A stretch of 64,000 bases of DNA from Paracoccus fistulariae (GTDB lineage: Bacteria; Pseudomonadota; Alphaproteobacteria; Rhodobacterales; Rhodobacteraceae): NCBI RefSeq assembly GCF_028553785.1, contig NZ_CP067136.1, positions 2,726,501 through 2,790,500 on the forward strand, given 5' to 3'. Within the stretch, counting starts at the first letter, position 1. Each line of letters starts with the position of its first letter. Positions 28,021-36,336 of this stretch are shown here, one piece after another. The translations under genes were made by a program, and so were the position numbers. The notes beneath the pieces were generated by a model. The model saw nothing but the letters and a program-made list of their open reading frames with translations. It was not told where the DNA came from and ran no database searches.

Positions 28021-29298
28021 ATGGCAACGGTTAAGGGAAAGAAATCAATCACTCTGAACGGGACGGATCCCATCCGTCTGAACGGCAGGACAGAGTTTGA
28101 ATGGCAGGATGACGGCTGGGCCGACGGCTTTTTCTTCTGGTCGCCGCAACGCGGATCCGTGCTGAATGTGACACTGGCGGCCAGCTGGGACGCGGGCTTC
28201 CTTCGCATCGCGGGAAATCTGGGCGCGCGGATCCGGGATAATGCGAATGGCGACCGTCAGCTTGACGGCATCTTCTGTTCCAACAGGGCCAATGACATCA
28301 TCAATCTGCGGCGGACGGATGTCGATGTCATCCGCACCAATGGCGGCAATGACCGCGTCAATATCGGCGATGTCCGGTTCGAACTGCTCAGCACCGGAGA
28401 TGGTCGTGACATCGTGAACCTGAATACGACAAGCTGGGTCGGCGCCGTCTTTCTTGGCAATGGCAATGACCGGATCACGGTCCGCGACCGCGATGCCGGG
28501 GTCAACATGATTTCCGGCGGAGAGGGCAATGACCGGATCACCGTCCGCGCCGAGGCCGAAGCGATCATGGCCAATCGCGGCAATGATGTGGTCGAAAACG
28601 GTGCCAACTGGATCGGCAGCATCAGTACCGGTCGTGGCCGCGATACGGTCATCCTGAACAAGGGCGATGTGGACTATATCTCACTTGGTCGCGACGCGGA
28701 TACCGTGATCGCGCGGGTTCGCGGTGAGGACGCCGCCAGGGTGTTTATCGATGGCGGTGAGAATACCTCGGGCGGCAAGAACAGCGATATCGACAAGATC
28801 AGCTTTGCGAATTTCAGAAAAGCGCTGGATATCGATCTGGATAGCGGTCGCGTCAATTCTGATCAGGGGCGTTTCGAGTTGAAAAACTTCGAGACGGTCA
28901 TTGGCGGCCGCGCGGGCGACAGGATCGCCGGTAATTGGGACGATAACCGGCTGGAAGGTCGCGCGGGTCACGATTCCATCTATTCAGGCGAAGGCGCCGA
29001 TACCGTGGTTGGCGGGGGCGGTGCGGATCGCTTTGTCTTCCGCGACGTCGATGACAGGATGGACCGGATCGTGGATTTCCGGCGGGCGCAGAATGACAAG
29101 ATCGACCTGCGAGAGATCAACGACGATTTCGACTTCATTGGTCGGCAGGGCTTTTCCGGCGACGGGCCAGAGGTCCGCTTTACCACGGGTGGCGGACAGA
29201 CCCGCATTCAGGGCGATCTGGACGGCGATGGCGATGCCGATTTCACCATCGCCCTGAATCAGGCGCTGAACCTGCAGCAGAACGACTTTCTGCTATAG
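28021..29298 (+). CDS. RTX calcium-binding protein with type I secretion tail
   Basis: A 425-residue protein without an N-terminal signal peptide. Degenerate RTX-like repeats occur from about residue 75, including NGNDRITVRDRDAG and GGEGNDRITV. A serralysin-type C-terminal module (about 313-425) starts with GRAGHDSIYSGEGADTVVGG, then GGADRFVF, and ends with QQNDFLL, a typical type I secretion signal. It should bind calcium and be exported by an ABC-type pump that is not in the window. The N-terminal 100 residues match nothing known to me. The same tail design occurs in the large RTX protein at 39370. Confidence 0.85.
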   Translation: MATVKGKKSITLNGTDPIRLNGRTEFEWQDDGWADGFFFWSPQRGSVLNVTLAASWDAGFLRIAGNLGARIRDNANGDRQLDGIFCSNRANDIINLRRTDVDVIRTNGGNDRVNIGDVRFELLSTGDGRDIVNLNTTSWVGAVFLGNGNDRITVRDRDAGVNMISGGEGNDRITVRAEAEAIMANRGNDVVENGANWIGSISTGRGRDTVILNKGDVDYISLGRDADTVIARVRGEDAARVFIDGGENTSGGKNSDIDKISFANFRKALDIDLDSGRVNSDQGRFELKNFETVIGGRAGDRIAGNWDDNRLEGRAGHDSIYSGEGADTVVGGGGADRFVFRDVDDRMDRIVDFRRAQNDKIDLREINDDFDFIGRQGFSGDGPEVRFTTGGGQTRIQGDLDGDGDADFTIALNQALNLQQNDFLL

Positions 29299-29304
29299 CC
29301 GTTC

Positions 29305-29335
29305 CGCTGGCGCGTCACAGGCTGTCGCGCCAGCG
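29305..29335. terminator. Hairpin at the convergent RTX/nadE ends
   Basis: A 10-bp perfect stem (CGCTGGCGCG with CGCGCCAGCG) has an 11-base loop and lies between the RTX stop and the last codons of nadE. It has no T-tract, so its termination efficiency is uncertain. Confidence 0.45.
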
Positions 29336-30973
29336 ATTGACCAGCGGATAGCGGCGGTCCAGCCAGAAAGCCTTGGTCGAGATGCGCGGGCCGGGGGCGG
29401 CCTGATAGCGCTTCCATTCGCTGATATAGAGCAGCTTCTCGACCTGCTTGACCGTTTCCTCGGCAAAGCCCTGTGCGACCAGATCGGCAAGCGACAGGTC
29501 TTTCTCGACCAGACCTTCCAGAATGGCGTCCAGCACATCATAGGACGGCAGCGAATCGCTGTCTTTCTGATCGGGGCGCAGCTCGGCCGACGGGGGCTTG
29601 CTGATGATCTGCGGCGGGATCACCTCGCCCGGGCGGCCCAGCATCCAGTCACGATGATTGCGGTTGCGCCAGCGGCAGGTTTCGAACACGCGGGTCTTGT
29701 ACAGATCCTTGATCGGGTTATAGCCGCCGGCCATGTCGCCATAGATCGTGGCATAGCCCACGGCGACCTCTGATTTATTGCCGGTGGTCAGCAACATTTC
29801 CCCGAATTTGTTCGAGATCGCCATCAGCATCACGCCGCGCAGGCGGGACTGGATGTTTTCCTCGGTCGTGTCGGGCTTGGTGCCCTCCATCAGATGGGCC
29901 AGCGCGCCTTCCACCGCGTCGCGGGCGCCATCGATCCTGACCGTATCCAGCCGCGCGCCCAGACGTTTCGCGCAATCGGCGGCATCGTCCAGACTGGCCT
30001 GAGAGGTATATTCCGATGGCAGCATCACGCAGCGCACGTTTTCCGGCCCCATGGCATCGGCGGCAATGGTCGCCACAAGCGCGGAATCGATGCCGCCGGA
30101 CATCCCCAGAACCACCTTGGAAAAGCCGGATTTGCGCAGATATTCGCGCAGGCCCAGCATCATGGCGTGATAATCCTGTTCCCATTCATCGGGCTGCGGC
30201 GCCATCATGCCCGGCTGGGCCAGCCAGCCTTCATCGCTGCGGATGAAATCGACGGTCGCAATCGCCTCTTCGAAGGGCGGCAGTTGCAGGACCTTCTTGC
30301 CGCCGGGGTTCAGCACGAAACTGGCGCCGTCATAGATCTGATCGTCCTGCCCGCCGACCATGTTGACATAGACCAGCGGCAGGCCGGTTTCGACCACGCG
30401 GCCGACCATATGGCCCATGCGCAGGTCCAGCTTGCTGCGGTGATAGGGGCTGCCATTGGGAACGACCAGGATCTCGGCCCCTGTTTCGGCCAGCGTCTCG
30501 GCCACATCGGGATACCAGCTATCCTCGCAGATGGGCGAGCCGATGCGTACACCCGCGACCGGATAGGGGCCGCTGATCGCGCCGCTGTCAAACAGGCGCA
30601 ATTCATCGAACAGCTGCTTGTAGGGCAGGTGATGTTTCAGCACCCGCGCCACCAGCTTGCCCTCATTGAAGACGAAATAGGCGTTGTACAGCTTGTCGCC
30701 GTCGCGCCACGGCGCGCCGATGCCAACAGCGGGACCGTCCTTGCAGGATTGACCAAAGGCCATGACCTGCGCCAGCGCATCGCGGGTAAAGGCGGGCTTC
30801 AGCACCAGATCCTGCGTCTGATAGCCGGTGATGAACATTTCGGGCAAAGCCAGCATATCGGCCCCGGCCTCCTTGGCGGCCTCCCATGCCTTGCGGGCCT
30901 TGGCGGCATTGCCGGGCAGATCGCCGACGGTGGCATTCAATTGCCCGATGGTCAGGCGGAAACGGTCGCTCAT
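29315..30973 (-). CDS. nadE: Glutamine-dependent NAD+ synthetase
   Basis: A 552-residue two-domain enzyme. The N-terminal nitrilase-type glutaminase (about 1-270) has the Glu-Lys-Cys triad in LPEMFITG, LKHHLPYKQLFDE and GSPICEDSWYPD. The C-terminal synthetase (about 285-552) has the PP-loop SGGIDSALVA and YATIYGDMAGGYNPIKDLYKT. It makes NAD from deamido-NAD, ATP and glutamine. The start MSDRFRLTIGQ at 30973 is chosen because the frame upstream is proline-rich shadow overlapping the divergent MORN gene. Confidence 0.95.
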   Translation of the reverse strand: MSDRFRLTIGQLNATVGDLPGNAAKARKAWEAAKEAGADMLALPEMFITGYQTQDLVLKPAFTRDALAQVMAFGQSCKDGPAVGIGAPWRDGDKLYNAYFVFNEGKLVARVLKHHLPYKQLFDELRLFDSGAISGPYPVAGVRIGSPICEDSWYPDVAETLAETGAEILVVPNGSPYHRSKLDLRMGHMVGRVVETGLPLVYVNMVGGQDDQIYDGASFVLNPGGKKVLQLPPFEEAIATVDFIRSDEGWLAQPGMMAPQPDEWEQDYHAMMLGLREYLRKSGFSKVVLGMSGGIDSALVATIAADAMGPENVRCVMLPSEYTSQASLDDAADCAKRLGARLDTVRIDGARDAVEGALAHLMEGTKPDTTEENIQSRLRGVMLMAISNKFGEMLLTTGNKSEVAVGYATIYGDMAGGYNPIKDLYKTRVFETCRWRNRNHRDWMLGRPGEVIPPQIISKPPSAELRPDQKDSDSLPSYDVLDAILEGLVEKDLSLADLVAQGFAEETVKQVEKLLYISEWKRYQAAPGPRISTKAFWLDRRYPLVNRWRDSL

Positions 30974-31039
30974 GATGTGGCCTCTGTTTCTCTGGCCCTC
31001 TGGTGATAGGCGAAGGTGGGGCAAAGGAAAAGTCGGGCT

Positions 31040-31068
31040 TTGCGCATTCGCCCCGGCTGCGCTAGACC
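31040..31068 (+). promoter_or_regulatory. Candidate promoter of the MORN gene
   Basis: TTGCGC (31040-31045), a 17-base spacer, then TAGACC (31063-31068), 27 bases before the MORN-protein ATG. The -10 TAGACC fits the relaxed alphaproteobacterial pattern. Confidence 0.4.
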
Positions 31069-31095
31069 AAGGGCAAAACGCAAGGGGCGAAGGCG

Positions 31096-32583
31096 ATGAC
31101 GGCGGCAACTTGGGCAGGAAAAGCGGCGCTGGCGCTGATTTTGGCGGCGGGTGCGGCAGATGCACAGGTCGAGATCAAGAAATACGACGATGGCGGGGTC
31201 TATGAGGGCACGTTCCGCAACGGGCTGAAACATGGGCGCGGCAGCTATACCTTGCCCAATGGCTTTCGCTATGACGGCGACTGGATGGACAACCAGATCC
31301 TGGGGCAGGGCACGGCCTCTTATCCCAACGGATCGGTCTATGAGGGTCAGTTCGCGGACGGCAAGCCCAACGGTACGGGCAAGATCACCTATGCCGATGG
31401 CGGAACTTATGAGGGGGACTGGGTCGGCGGCGAAATCACCGGGCAGGGCGTCGCGCGTTACGCCAATGGCAGCGTCTATACCGGCGCTTTCGTCAAGGGA
31501 TTGCACCATGGCAAGGGCACGCTGACCCAGACCAACGGCTATAAATACGAAGGCGACTGGAACGCCGGGGTCAAGGAAGGTCAGGGCCGGATCACCTATC
31601 CCGACACGGCGGTATACGAGGGCGGCATGCTGGCCGGTCAGCGCGCGGGCAAGGGCAAGCTGACCATGGCGGATGGCATGACCTATGACGGGATCTGGTC
31701 GGCGGGTCAGATGTCGGGAACCGGTGTTCTGGTGCAGGCCTCGGGCGACCGCTACGAGGGCGAGATGCGCAATGGCCGTCGCGAAGGCAAGGGCGTCGCC
31801 ACCTATCAGAACGGCGATGTCTATGACGGCCAGTTCGTCGCAGACCGCCGACATGGGCAGGGCACCTTCACCGGCACCGATGGCTATGTCTATACCGGAT
31901 CCTGGGTCGAGGGCCGGATGGAAGGGCGCGGGCAGATCACCTATCCCGATGGCTCGGTCTATCTGGGACAGATGAAGGCGGACCGCCCCAATGGCACCGG
32001 CAAGATCACCTATACCGATGGGTCGACCTATGAGGGCAATTGGTCCGACGGTGTGATCGAGGGCGAGGGCAAGGCCGTCTACGGCAATGGCGTCACCTAT
32101 GAGGGCGGCTTCCGCAATGCCCGCAGCGACGGGCAGGGCCGCATTACTTATCCTGACGGCTATGTCTATACCGGCGCCTGGCGCGAGGGGCAGCGCCATG
32201 GCGAGGGTCAGGCCACCTATGCCGATGGCAGCGTCTATACCGGGGGTTTCGTCAATGGGCTGCGCGAAGGCACAGGCAAGCTGACCACGCCGGGTGGTTT
32301 CATCTATGAGGGCGGCTGGAAAGCGGGCGAAATCGACGGCACCGGCATCGCGACCTATGACAGCGGCGATGTCTATGAGGGCGAGTTCGTCGCGGGCAAG
32401 CGCCAGGGTCAGGGCGTCATGCGCTATGCCACCGGAGAAGTCGCCTCGGGTGAGTGGGAAGAAAACCTGCTGGTTGACGGCGGCGAGGGCGCGCCGCAAG
32501 AAGGGCAGGGCGACGAAGCCTCACAAGATGCCCTCCAGAATGTCATACCGGGCCTGCCGGAAGAAAGTGAACCCGCGCGGTAA
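31096..32583 (+). CDS. Exported MORN-repeat protein (18 repeats)
   Basis: A 495-residue protein with a signal peptide (about 1-24, ending ADA-QV). Residues about 35-448 consist of 18 consecutive 23-residue MORN repeats of the form YxGxWxxGxxxGxGxxxYxxGxx, with a degenerate nineteenth. The tail is acidic and disordered-looking (GAPQEGQGDEASQ). MORN repeats build long beta sheets that bind lipids or proteins. The repeats are regular with no shift of register. The role in bacteria is little known. It is divergent from nadE. The following VPLPA-CTERM gene has a separate, AT-rich upstream region. Confidence 0.9.
   Translation: MTAATWAGKAALALILAAGAADAQVEIKKYDDGGVYEGTFRNGLKHGRGSYTLPNGFRYDGDWMDNQILGQGTASYPNGSVYEGQFADGKPNGTGKITYADGGTYEGDWVGGEITGQGVARYANGSVYTGAFVKGLHHGKGTLTQTNGYKYEGDWNAGVKEGQGRITYPDTAVYEGGMLAGQRAGKGKLTMADGMTYDGIWSAGQMSGTGVLVQASGDRYEGEMRNGRREGKGVATYQNGDVYDGQFVADRRHGQGTFTGTDGYVYTGSWVEGRMEGRGQITYPDGSVYLGQMKADRPNGTGKITYTDGSTYEGNWSDGVIEGEGKAVYGNGVTYEGGFRNARSDGQGRITYPDGYVYTGAWREGQRHGEGQATYADGSVYTGGFVNGLREGTGKLTTPGGFIYEGGWKAGEIDGTGIATYDSGDVYEGEFVAGKRQGQGVMRYATGEVASGEWEENLLVDGGEGAPQEGQGDEASQDALQNVIPGLPEESEPAR
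31198..32439 (+). repeat. Tandem 69-base MORN-coding repeats
   Basis: Eighteen in-frame copies of a 69-base unit (23 codons) run through the MORN gene. They have diverged at the DNA level but retain the spacing of Gly, Tyr and Trp/Phe codons. Confidence 0.85.
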
Positions 32584-32727
32584 AGCCTTCGATCTGTTTC
32601 AGGTTCGTATAGCGCAAGACACTGCTCTCAATTAAAAAAACTGCCGCGCCAAGTGACTTTCTGCGAGACATGCAAGCAGAAAGTGGCCAAAGTATATGAA
32701 CAACATTTTTATATATCGAGGATTTCT

Positions 32728-33285
32728 ATGGGCATCAGATTGGTAATAGCCGCTGTAATGTTGGCGGTCGGCATAGGTCAGGCCGACGCGGCCACGGTTG
32801 AGTCACGGTCAGGATGGTTTACGCTCACTAGCTTGGAGGTTTTCTGCGGTTCTTATTGTAGTAACTACCCCGACAGTAGAACCAAATACTATGCTGGCTT
32901 GCGCGAGGGTCAGACTGCTTTGGGCCAGGTGACAATCTCCACCAGCGATGATGGCGAAATGGTTTATCTCTCGATGCGTTATGGGCCGACGCTGTCAACT
33001 TATCTATTTTCAGAGGGTCTCACCAGACAAGAAAATGGAACTTACAGCTATGACAGCGTTTACGATGTTCCCTGCTGTTATAGGTTTCGTATTGGATGGA
33101 ACGGAAGGTCGGGGTGGTTTCGCTTCGAAGACGATGACCCCCCAATAGACAAATACGTCACTATCAATTTTGAAATCGCAGCTGTTCCCTTACCCGCATC
33201 TGCCGCACTTTTGCCGATTGGCATGGGCGCTTTGGCGATGGTTCGTAAACGCAAGCGGGCCAAGGTCACCAAGATTGTTCTATGA
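32728..33285 (+). CDS. VPLPA-CTERM protein of unknown function (first)
   Basis: A 185-residue secreted protein. A signal peptide spans about residues 1-22 (VIAAVMLAVGIGQADA). The C-terminus has the tripartite sorting signal: VPLPASAALLPIGMGALAMV followed by RKRKRAK, i.e. VPLPA, a hydrophobic helix and a basic tail, recognised by exosortases. The body holds two cysteine pairs (CGSYCSNY and CC) and no known domain. GAGGA lies 5 bases before ATG 32728. The gene uses noticeably more A/T than its neighbours, as does the region just upstream, which suggests later acquisition. No exosortase adjoins. Confidence 0.82.
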   Translation: MGIRLVIAAVMLAVGIGQADAATVESRSGWFTLTSLEVFCGSYCSNYPDSRTKYYAGLREGQTALGQVTISTSDDGEMVYLSMRYGPTLSTYLFSEGLTRQENGTYSYDSVYDVPCCYRFRIGWNGRSGWFRFEDDDPPIDKYVTINFEIAAVPLPASAALLPIGMGALAMVRKRKRAKVTKIVL

Positions 33286-33416
33286 CATCACGTCTGCCAG
33301 CCGTCCGGTGGACAGTCATGTGTAGAGTAACAAATAACGTATGGCTCGTTCACTCTGTGAACTATGATTGTAAAGCTACGACATCAGGCAGCAGATAATA
33401 AGGGCGATGCCACGCG

Positions 33417-34025
33417 TTAGCGCGTGGCCGCCATCAACGCGCTGCCGCCCAGCAGGAATGACCCGCCCGCATAGGCCAGACCCTTGCGGGCGCGGACGGT
33501 TTTTAACTGCTCGCTGATTTTCGAGGCCAGCAGCGCATAGATGCCCAGCACCACCATCACCACCACGCTTGACGTTGCCATCAGGATCAGCAGTTGCGGC
33601 ACCTGTGCGGCGGCGGGGTCCATGAACTGTGCCAGGAACGCCATGTAGAACATGATCGCCTTGGGGTTCAGCACGCCGGTGACGAACCCCACGCGGAAGC
33701 CGCCTTTGGGCTGCGCATGCAGCTTGATCTCGGCCAGGGATCGCGCCTCGCGGATCTGGGTGAAGCCCAGATAGGCCATATAGGCGACACCCAGCCATTT
33801 CAGCACCATAAAGGCCATGCTGGATGAGGCGAGGATCAGGCCCAGACCCAGATAGGAGGCCGTCATGATCACCGCACCCCCGGCCACATCGCCCATAATG
33901 CAGGCCATTGCCGCGCGCTTGCCGCGTGACAGCGCCTGCGAAATTACCATCAGCACACTGGGGCCGGGAATGACCGACAGAATCGTATAGGCCAATGCGT
34001 AGGCAATCCAGTTTTCGACAGGCAT
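33417..34025 (-). CDS. LysE/RhtB family exporter
   Basis: A 202-residue inner-membrane protein with six predicted helices and the family's N-terminal signature YTILSVIPGPSVLMVIS. It belongs to the LysE/RhtB group that exports amino acids or related compounds. The start 34025 has GAGG 9 bases upstream and yields the usual length; upstream in-frame ATGs exist at 34034 and 34040. It is divergent from the SOS-controlled imuA-like gene. The preceding 131 bases (33286-33416) contain only an inverted repeat GTTCAC-TCT-GTGAAC at 33348-33362. Substrate unknown. Confidence 0.9.
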   Translation of the reverse strand: MPVENWIAYALAYTILSVIPGPSVLMVISQALSRGKRAAMACIMGDVAGGAVIMTASYLGLGLILASSSMAFMVLKWLGVAYMAYLGFTQIREARSLAEIKLHAQPKGGFRVGFVTGVLNPKAIMFYMAFLAQFMDPAAAQVPQLLILMATSSVVVMVVLGIYALLASKISEQLKTVRARKGLAYAGGSFLLGGSALMAATR

Positions 34026-34130
34026 TTCGGGCATCCTCATGCGGCGGTTTTTCGGTAATGGGGCTATCTGCGCCGGATTGGGGTCACTTGGCAACAGTTG
34101 TGATGCGGTGCAGCTTTTGCGATGGCAGAT

Positions 34131-34145
34131 GTTCCTGTATTGTTC
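34131..34145 (+). promoter_or_regulatory. LexA (SOS) box
   Basis: GTTC-N7-GTTC (34131-34134 and 34142-34145) matches the alphaproteobacterial LexA operator exactly. It ends 4 bases before the ATG at 34150. It overlaps TATTGT (34138-34143), a possible -10 with TTTTGC at 34115-34120 as -35 (17-base spacer). LexA binding would block this promoter. Confidence 0.8.
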
Positions 34146-34149
34146 CTAA

Positions 34150-34857
34150 ATGCAGATTCGTTCCCTCGCCCTGCCATCGGCAGAGTTCCGCGACGCCATC
34201 CAACTTGCCCCCGCACGCATGCATGAAGCCGGGGGAACGGGCCGCCATGCCTTTGCCATCTGGCAGGCGATTCGCCATCCGGGGTCGGTCTTCTGGGTGC
34301 AGCCCGCCCATGATCACAGCCTGCCCTTTCCGCGCGGCTTGCCCACAGAGCTCTGCAATCGCCTCTACATGCTGCGCCCGCAGTCAGAGGTCGATCTGCT
34401 CTGGACCGTGGAACAGGCGCTGCGGGCAGGTCCGGTCGGGCTGGTCATTGCCGCGCCCGAAAAGCCGCTATCGCTGACCGCGGGCCGCAGGCTGCAACTG
34501 GCCGCCGAGGAAGGGCAGACCGTCGCCCTGATGCTGATCGCCGAGAATGCGGGCTCGAACGCGACGGAAACCCGCTGGCATTGTCGGCCCTTGCCCTCGG
34601 GCGGCGAGGCGGCATGGCATGAATGGCATCTGGTCAAGAACAAGCGGGGCCGCAGCGCCTGCTGGCGTCTGGCCTGGGACGGCATCTCTGATCAGGTGAC
34701 CGAGCTTGCGGATCTGCCGATGCCTCAGCCAGAGCGCGGGCGCCGCCAATCCGATAGTGGGGCGCATGTCGTGGATGCCGATCCTGTGGCAGCGGTGCTT
34801 GCCCTGTTGCAGAATGACCTGTCCAGCAAGGCCGAATGCCGGTGTGAGGATCTGTAG
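34150..34857 (+). CDS. ImuA-like SOS mutagenesis protein
   Basis: A 235-residue protein resembling the RecA-like/SulA-type ImuA of the ImuA-ImuB-DnaE2 translesion cassette. It has RMHEAGGTGRHAFAIWQA near residue 23 and WHEWHLVKNKRGRSACWRLAWDG near 160-180, where other ImuA proteins have similar arginine-rich W-x-L patterns. It sits directly downstream of a LexA box. Normally imuB and dnaE2 follow, but here only 169 non-coding bases and the converging tonB gene follow. The last 40 residues are not conserved in the family as I know it. Family call moderately sure. Confidence 0.65.
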   Translation: MQIRSLALPSAEFRDAIQLAPARMHEAGGTGRHAFAIWQAIRHPGSVFWVQPAHDHSLPFPRGLPTELCNRLYMLRPQSEVDLLWTVEQALRAGPVGLVIAAPEKPLSLTAGRRLQLAAEEGQTVALMLIAENAGSNATETRWHCRPLPSGGEAAWHEWHLVKNKRGRSACWRLAWDGISDQVTELADLPMPQPERGRRQSDSGAHVVDADPVAAVLALLQNDLSSKAECRCEDL

Positions 34858-34998
34858 CAGGGTCCGACGCCCTGTCAGAAGGCAATGGGGTTTCCGGTTC
34901 GAACTGACGGCGTTCGGGCTGTGGGCGGGCCGTGCTCATCACGCCCGGCACCAGGTCCTGACGGCCCCGGGCCACGATCCGAAGGCGTATCGAGCCAT

Positions 34999-35030
34999 TT
35001 GATACCGGGCCTGTGATGGCAGGCTATCAA
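34999..35030 (-). terminator. Imperfect hairpin at the end of tonB
   Basis: TTGATA/TATCAA plus GCCTG/CAGGC arms with a 4-base bulge overlap the tonB stop codon. There is no T-tract, so it is only a weak candidate terminator. The rest of 34858-35026 is featureless. Confidence 0.3.
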
Positions 35031-35854
35031 TTGATCAGGATCGGCAGCGTGAATGTTTGATTCGCACGCGGAAAGCCACGCGGCGCGGCCGGGCATCGGG
35101 CGCGACCTGCGGCGCGGGAAATCGCCTGATCCGTGCGCGCATTCCCGGTCGAACCGCCAAGACGGACCCCCTGAACGCGACCGCTTCTGGCAATAGTGAT
35201 CGAGACACTGATTGTGAGACCTTCGCCGCTGCGCGCTTTTACACGTTTAACCTGTCTGGCAATACATGGCCCCACAAGGTCTCGCCAGGTGACTGTGATG
35301 CGCTGGACCTGCTGAGCGCTTGGGCCGGGTATGCCCTGCGGGGCGCTGCGGCTTGGCGCGGATCGCTGTGAGGATTGCTGGGTCTGTCGGCGCGGCTCTG
35401 CCTCGCTGCGGCGTTCCTGACGCGGCTCGGGATCCGGGCGGGTCTGTTTTTTGCGCCGTTCGGGGCGGCGATCCGGCGCAACGGATGAGGTGAGGGCCAG
35501 CGCCGAAGGTGTATCGACCTGCGGGATCAGCGAGGAAAAATCCTCGATCGGCTCCAGCTGTTTCGGTTCGGGAACCTCGATCGGATCGTCGACGGGCTCA
35601 GCCTCGGCTTCGGGTTCCGCTTCGGGCGCAGGTTCAGGTTCAGCCTGCGGCTGCTCTGCTGGAACCGGCTCTGGCGATGCGAAGGATTCGGGCGGCGCCA
35701 TCTGGATATAGATGGCCTTGGGCAGCCCGGCCGGCGGGTTGGCGGCGGCCCAGCGTTCCGCCCAGATGCCCACACCGTAATGCAGCGCCAGAATGACCAC
35801 GATGGCGCCCGCCCAAAGGGCCCATTCCCCGAAGATGTCGCCCCATTTCCTCAT
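35027..35854 (-). CDS. tonB: Energy transducer TonB
   Basis: A 275-residue protein. One N-terminal membrane helix (about 10-32) is followed by a long Pro/Glu/Ala-rich periplasmic spacer (about 55-110), an Arg/Gln/Ser-rich stretch, and a C-terminal TonB domain (about 195-275) with GLTISVSITIARSGRVQGVRL and ending TFTLPILIN. It passes proton-motive energy from ExbBD to outer-membrane receptors. Its start overlaps the exbD stop by 4 bases. No TonB-dependent receptor gene is nearby, so it probably serves several receptors. Confidence 0.93.
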   Translation of the reverse strand: MRKWGDIFGEWALWAGAIVVILALHYGVGIWAERWAAANPPAGLPKAIYIQMAPPESFASPEPVPAEQPQAEPEPAPEAEPEAEAEPVDDPIEVPEPKQLEPIEDFSSLIPQVDTPSALALTSSVAPDRRPERRKKQTRPDPEPRQERRSEAEPRRQTQQSSQRSAPSRSAPQGIPGPSAQQVQRITVTWRDLVGPCIARQVKRVKARSGEGLTISVSITIARSGRVQGVRLGGSTGNARTDQAISRAAGRARCPAAPRGFPRANQTFTLPILIN

Positions 35855-36333
35855 TCTGCGGGGGCTTCATTCGTGGGCGCGGCGGCCCCGGCCGTTTCGG
35901 TTGCCGGGGCAGCCGCGCCGGTTTCCAGCCCCACCAGCGCGATGCTGAGATAGCCATTGTCGCGCATGGAATTCATCACCGTCATCAGATCGCCATAGGC
36001 GACCTGCTTGTCGGCGCGCAGGAAGATCCGCTGGCCCTTGTCATCATTGGTCGCCTGCCGCAGCGCGGTGCCAAGCGAATCCAGCGGCAGCGTTTCATTG
36101 CCGATGGACAAGGTCAGGTCGGGTTTGACAGTGACAAAGACCGGCTGTTCAGGACGCTCGCTGGGGGTCGCGTTCGAGACGGGCAGATCGACATTGATAT
36201 CCACCGTGGCCAGAGGCGCCGCGACCATGAAGATGATCAGCAGCACCAGCATCACATCGATGAAGGGGGTGACGTTGATCTCGTGATTCTCGACCAGATC
36301 ATCGCCGTGATTTTCGCGGATGCCTCCGGCCAT
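35851..36333 (-). CDS. exbD: Biopolymer transport protein ExbD
   Basis: A 160-residue inner-membrane protein. The single helix INVTPFIDVMLVLLIIFM contains the essential aspartate used for proton conduction, and the periplasmic domain (about 55-140) has the ExbD pattern IFLRADKQVAYGDLMTVMNSM. The Ala/Pro-rich C-terminus is not conserved. GGAGG within the end of exbB precedes the ATG, and the gene begins 3 bases after exbB. It works with ExbB and TonB. Confidence 0.94.
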   Translation of the reverse strand: MAGGIRENHGDDLVENHEINVTPFIDVMLVLLIIFMVAAPLATVDINVDLPVSNATPSERPEQPVFVTVKPDLTLSIGNETLPLDSLGTALRQATNDDKGQRIFLRADKQVAYGDLMTVMNSMRDNGYLSIALVGLETGAAAPATETAGAAAPTNEAPAE

Positions 36334-36336
36334 GGG

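Noticed and set aside
34858..35026. Remnant of imuB after the imuA-like gene
   Set aside because: Translations of the gap show no polymerase Y-family motif; it appears non-coding.
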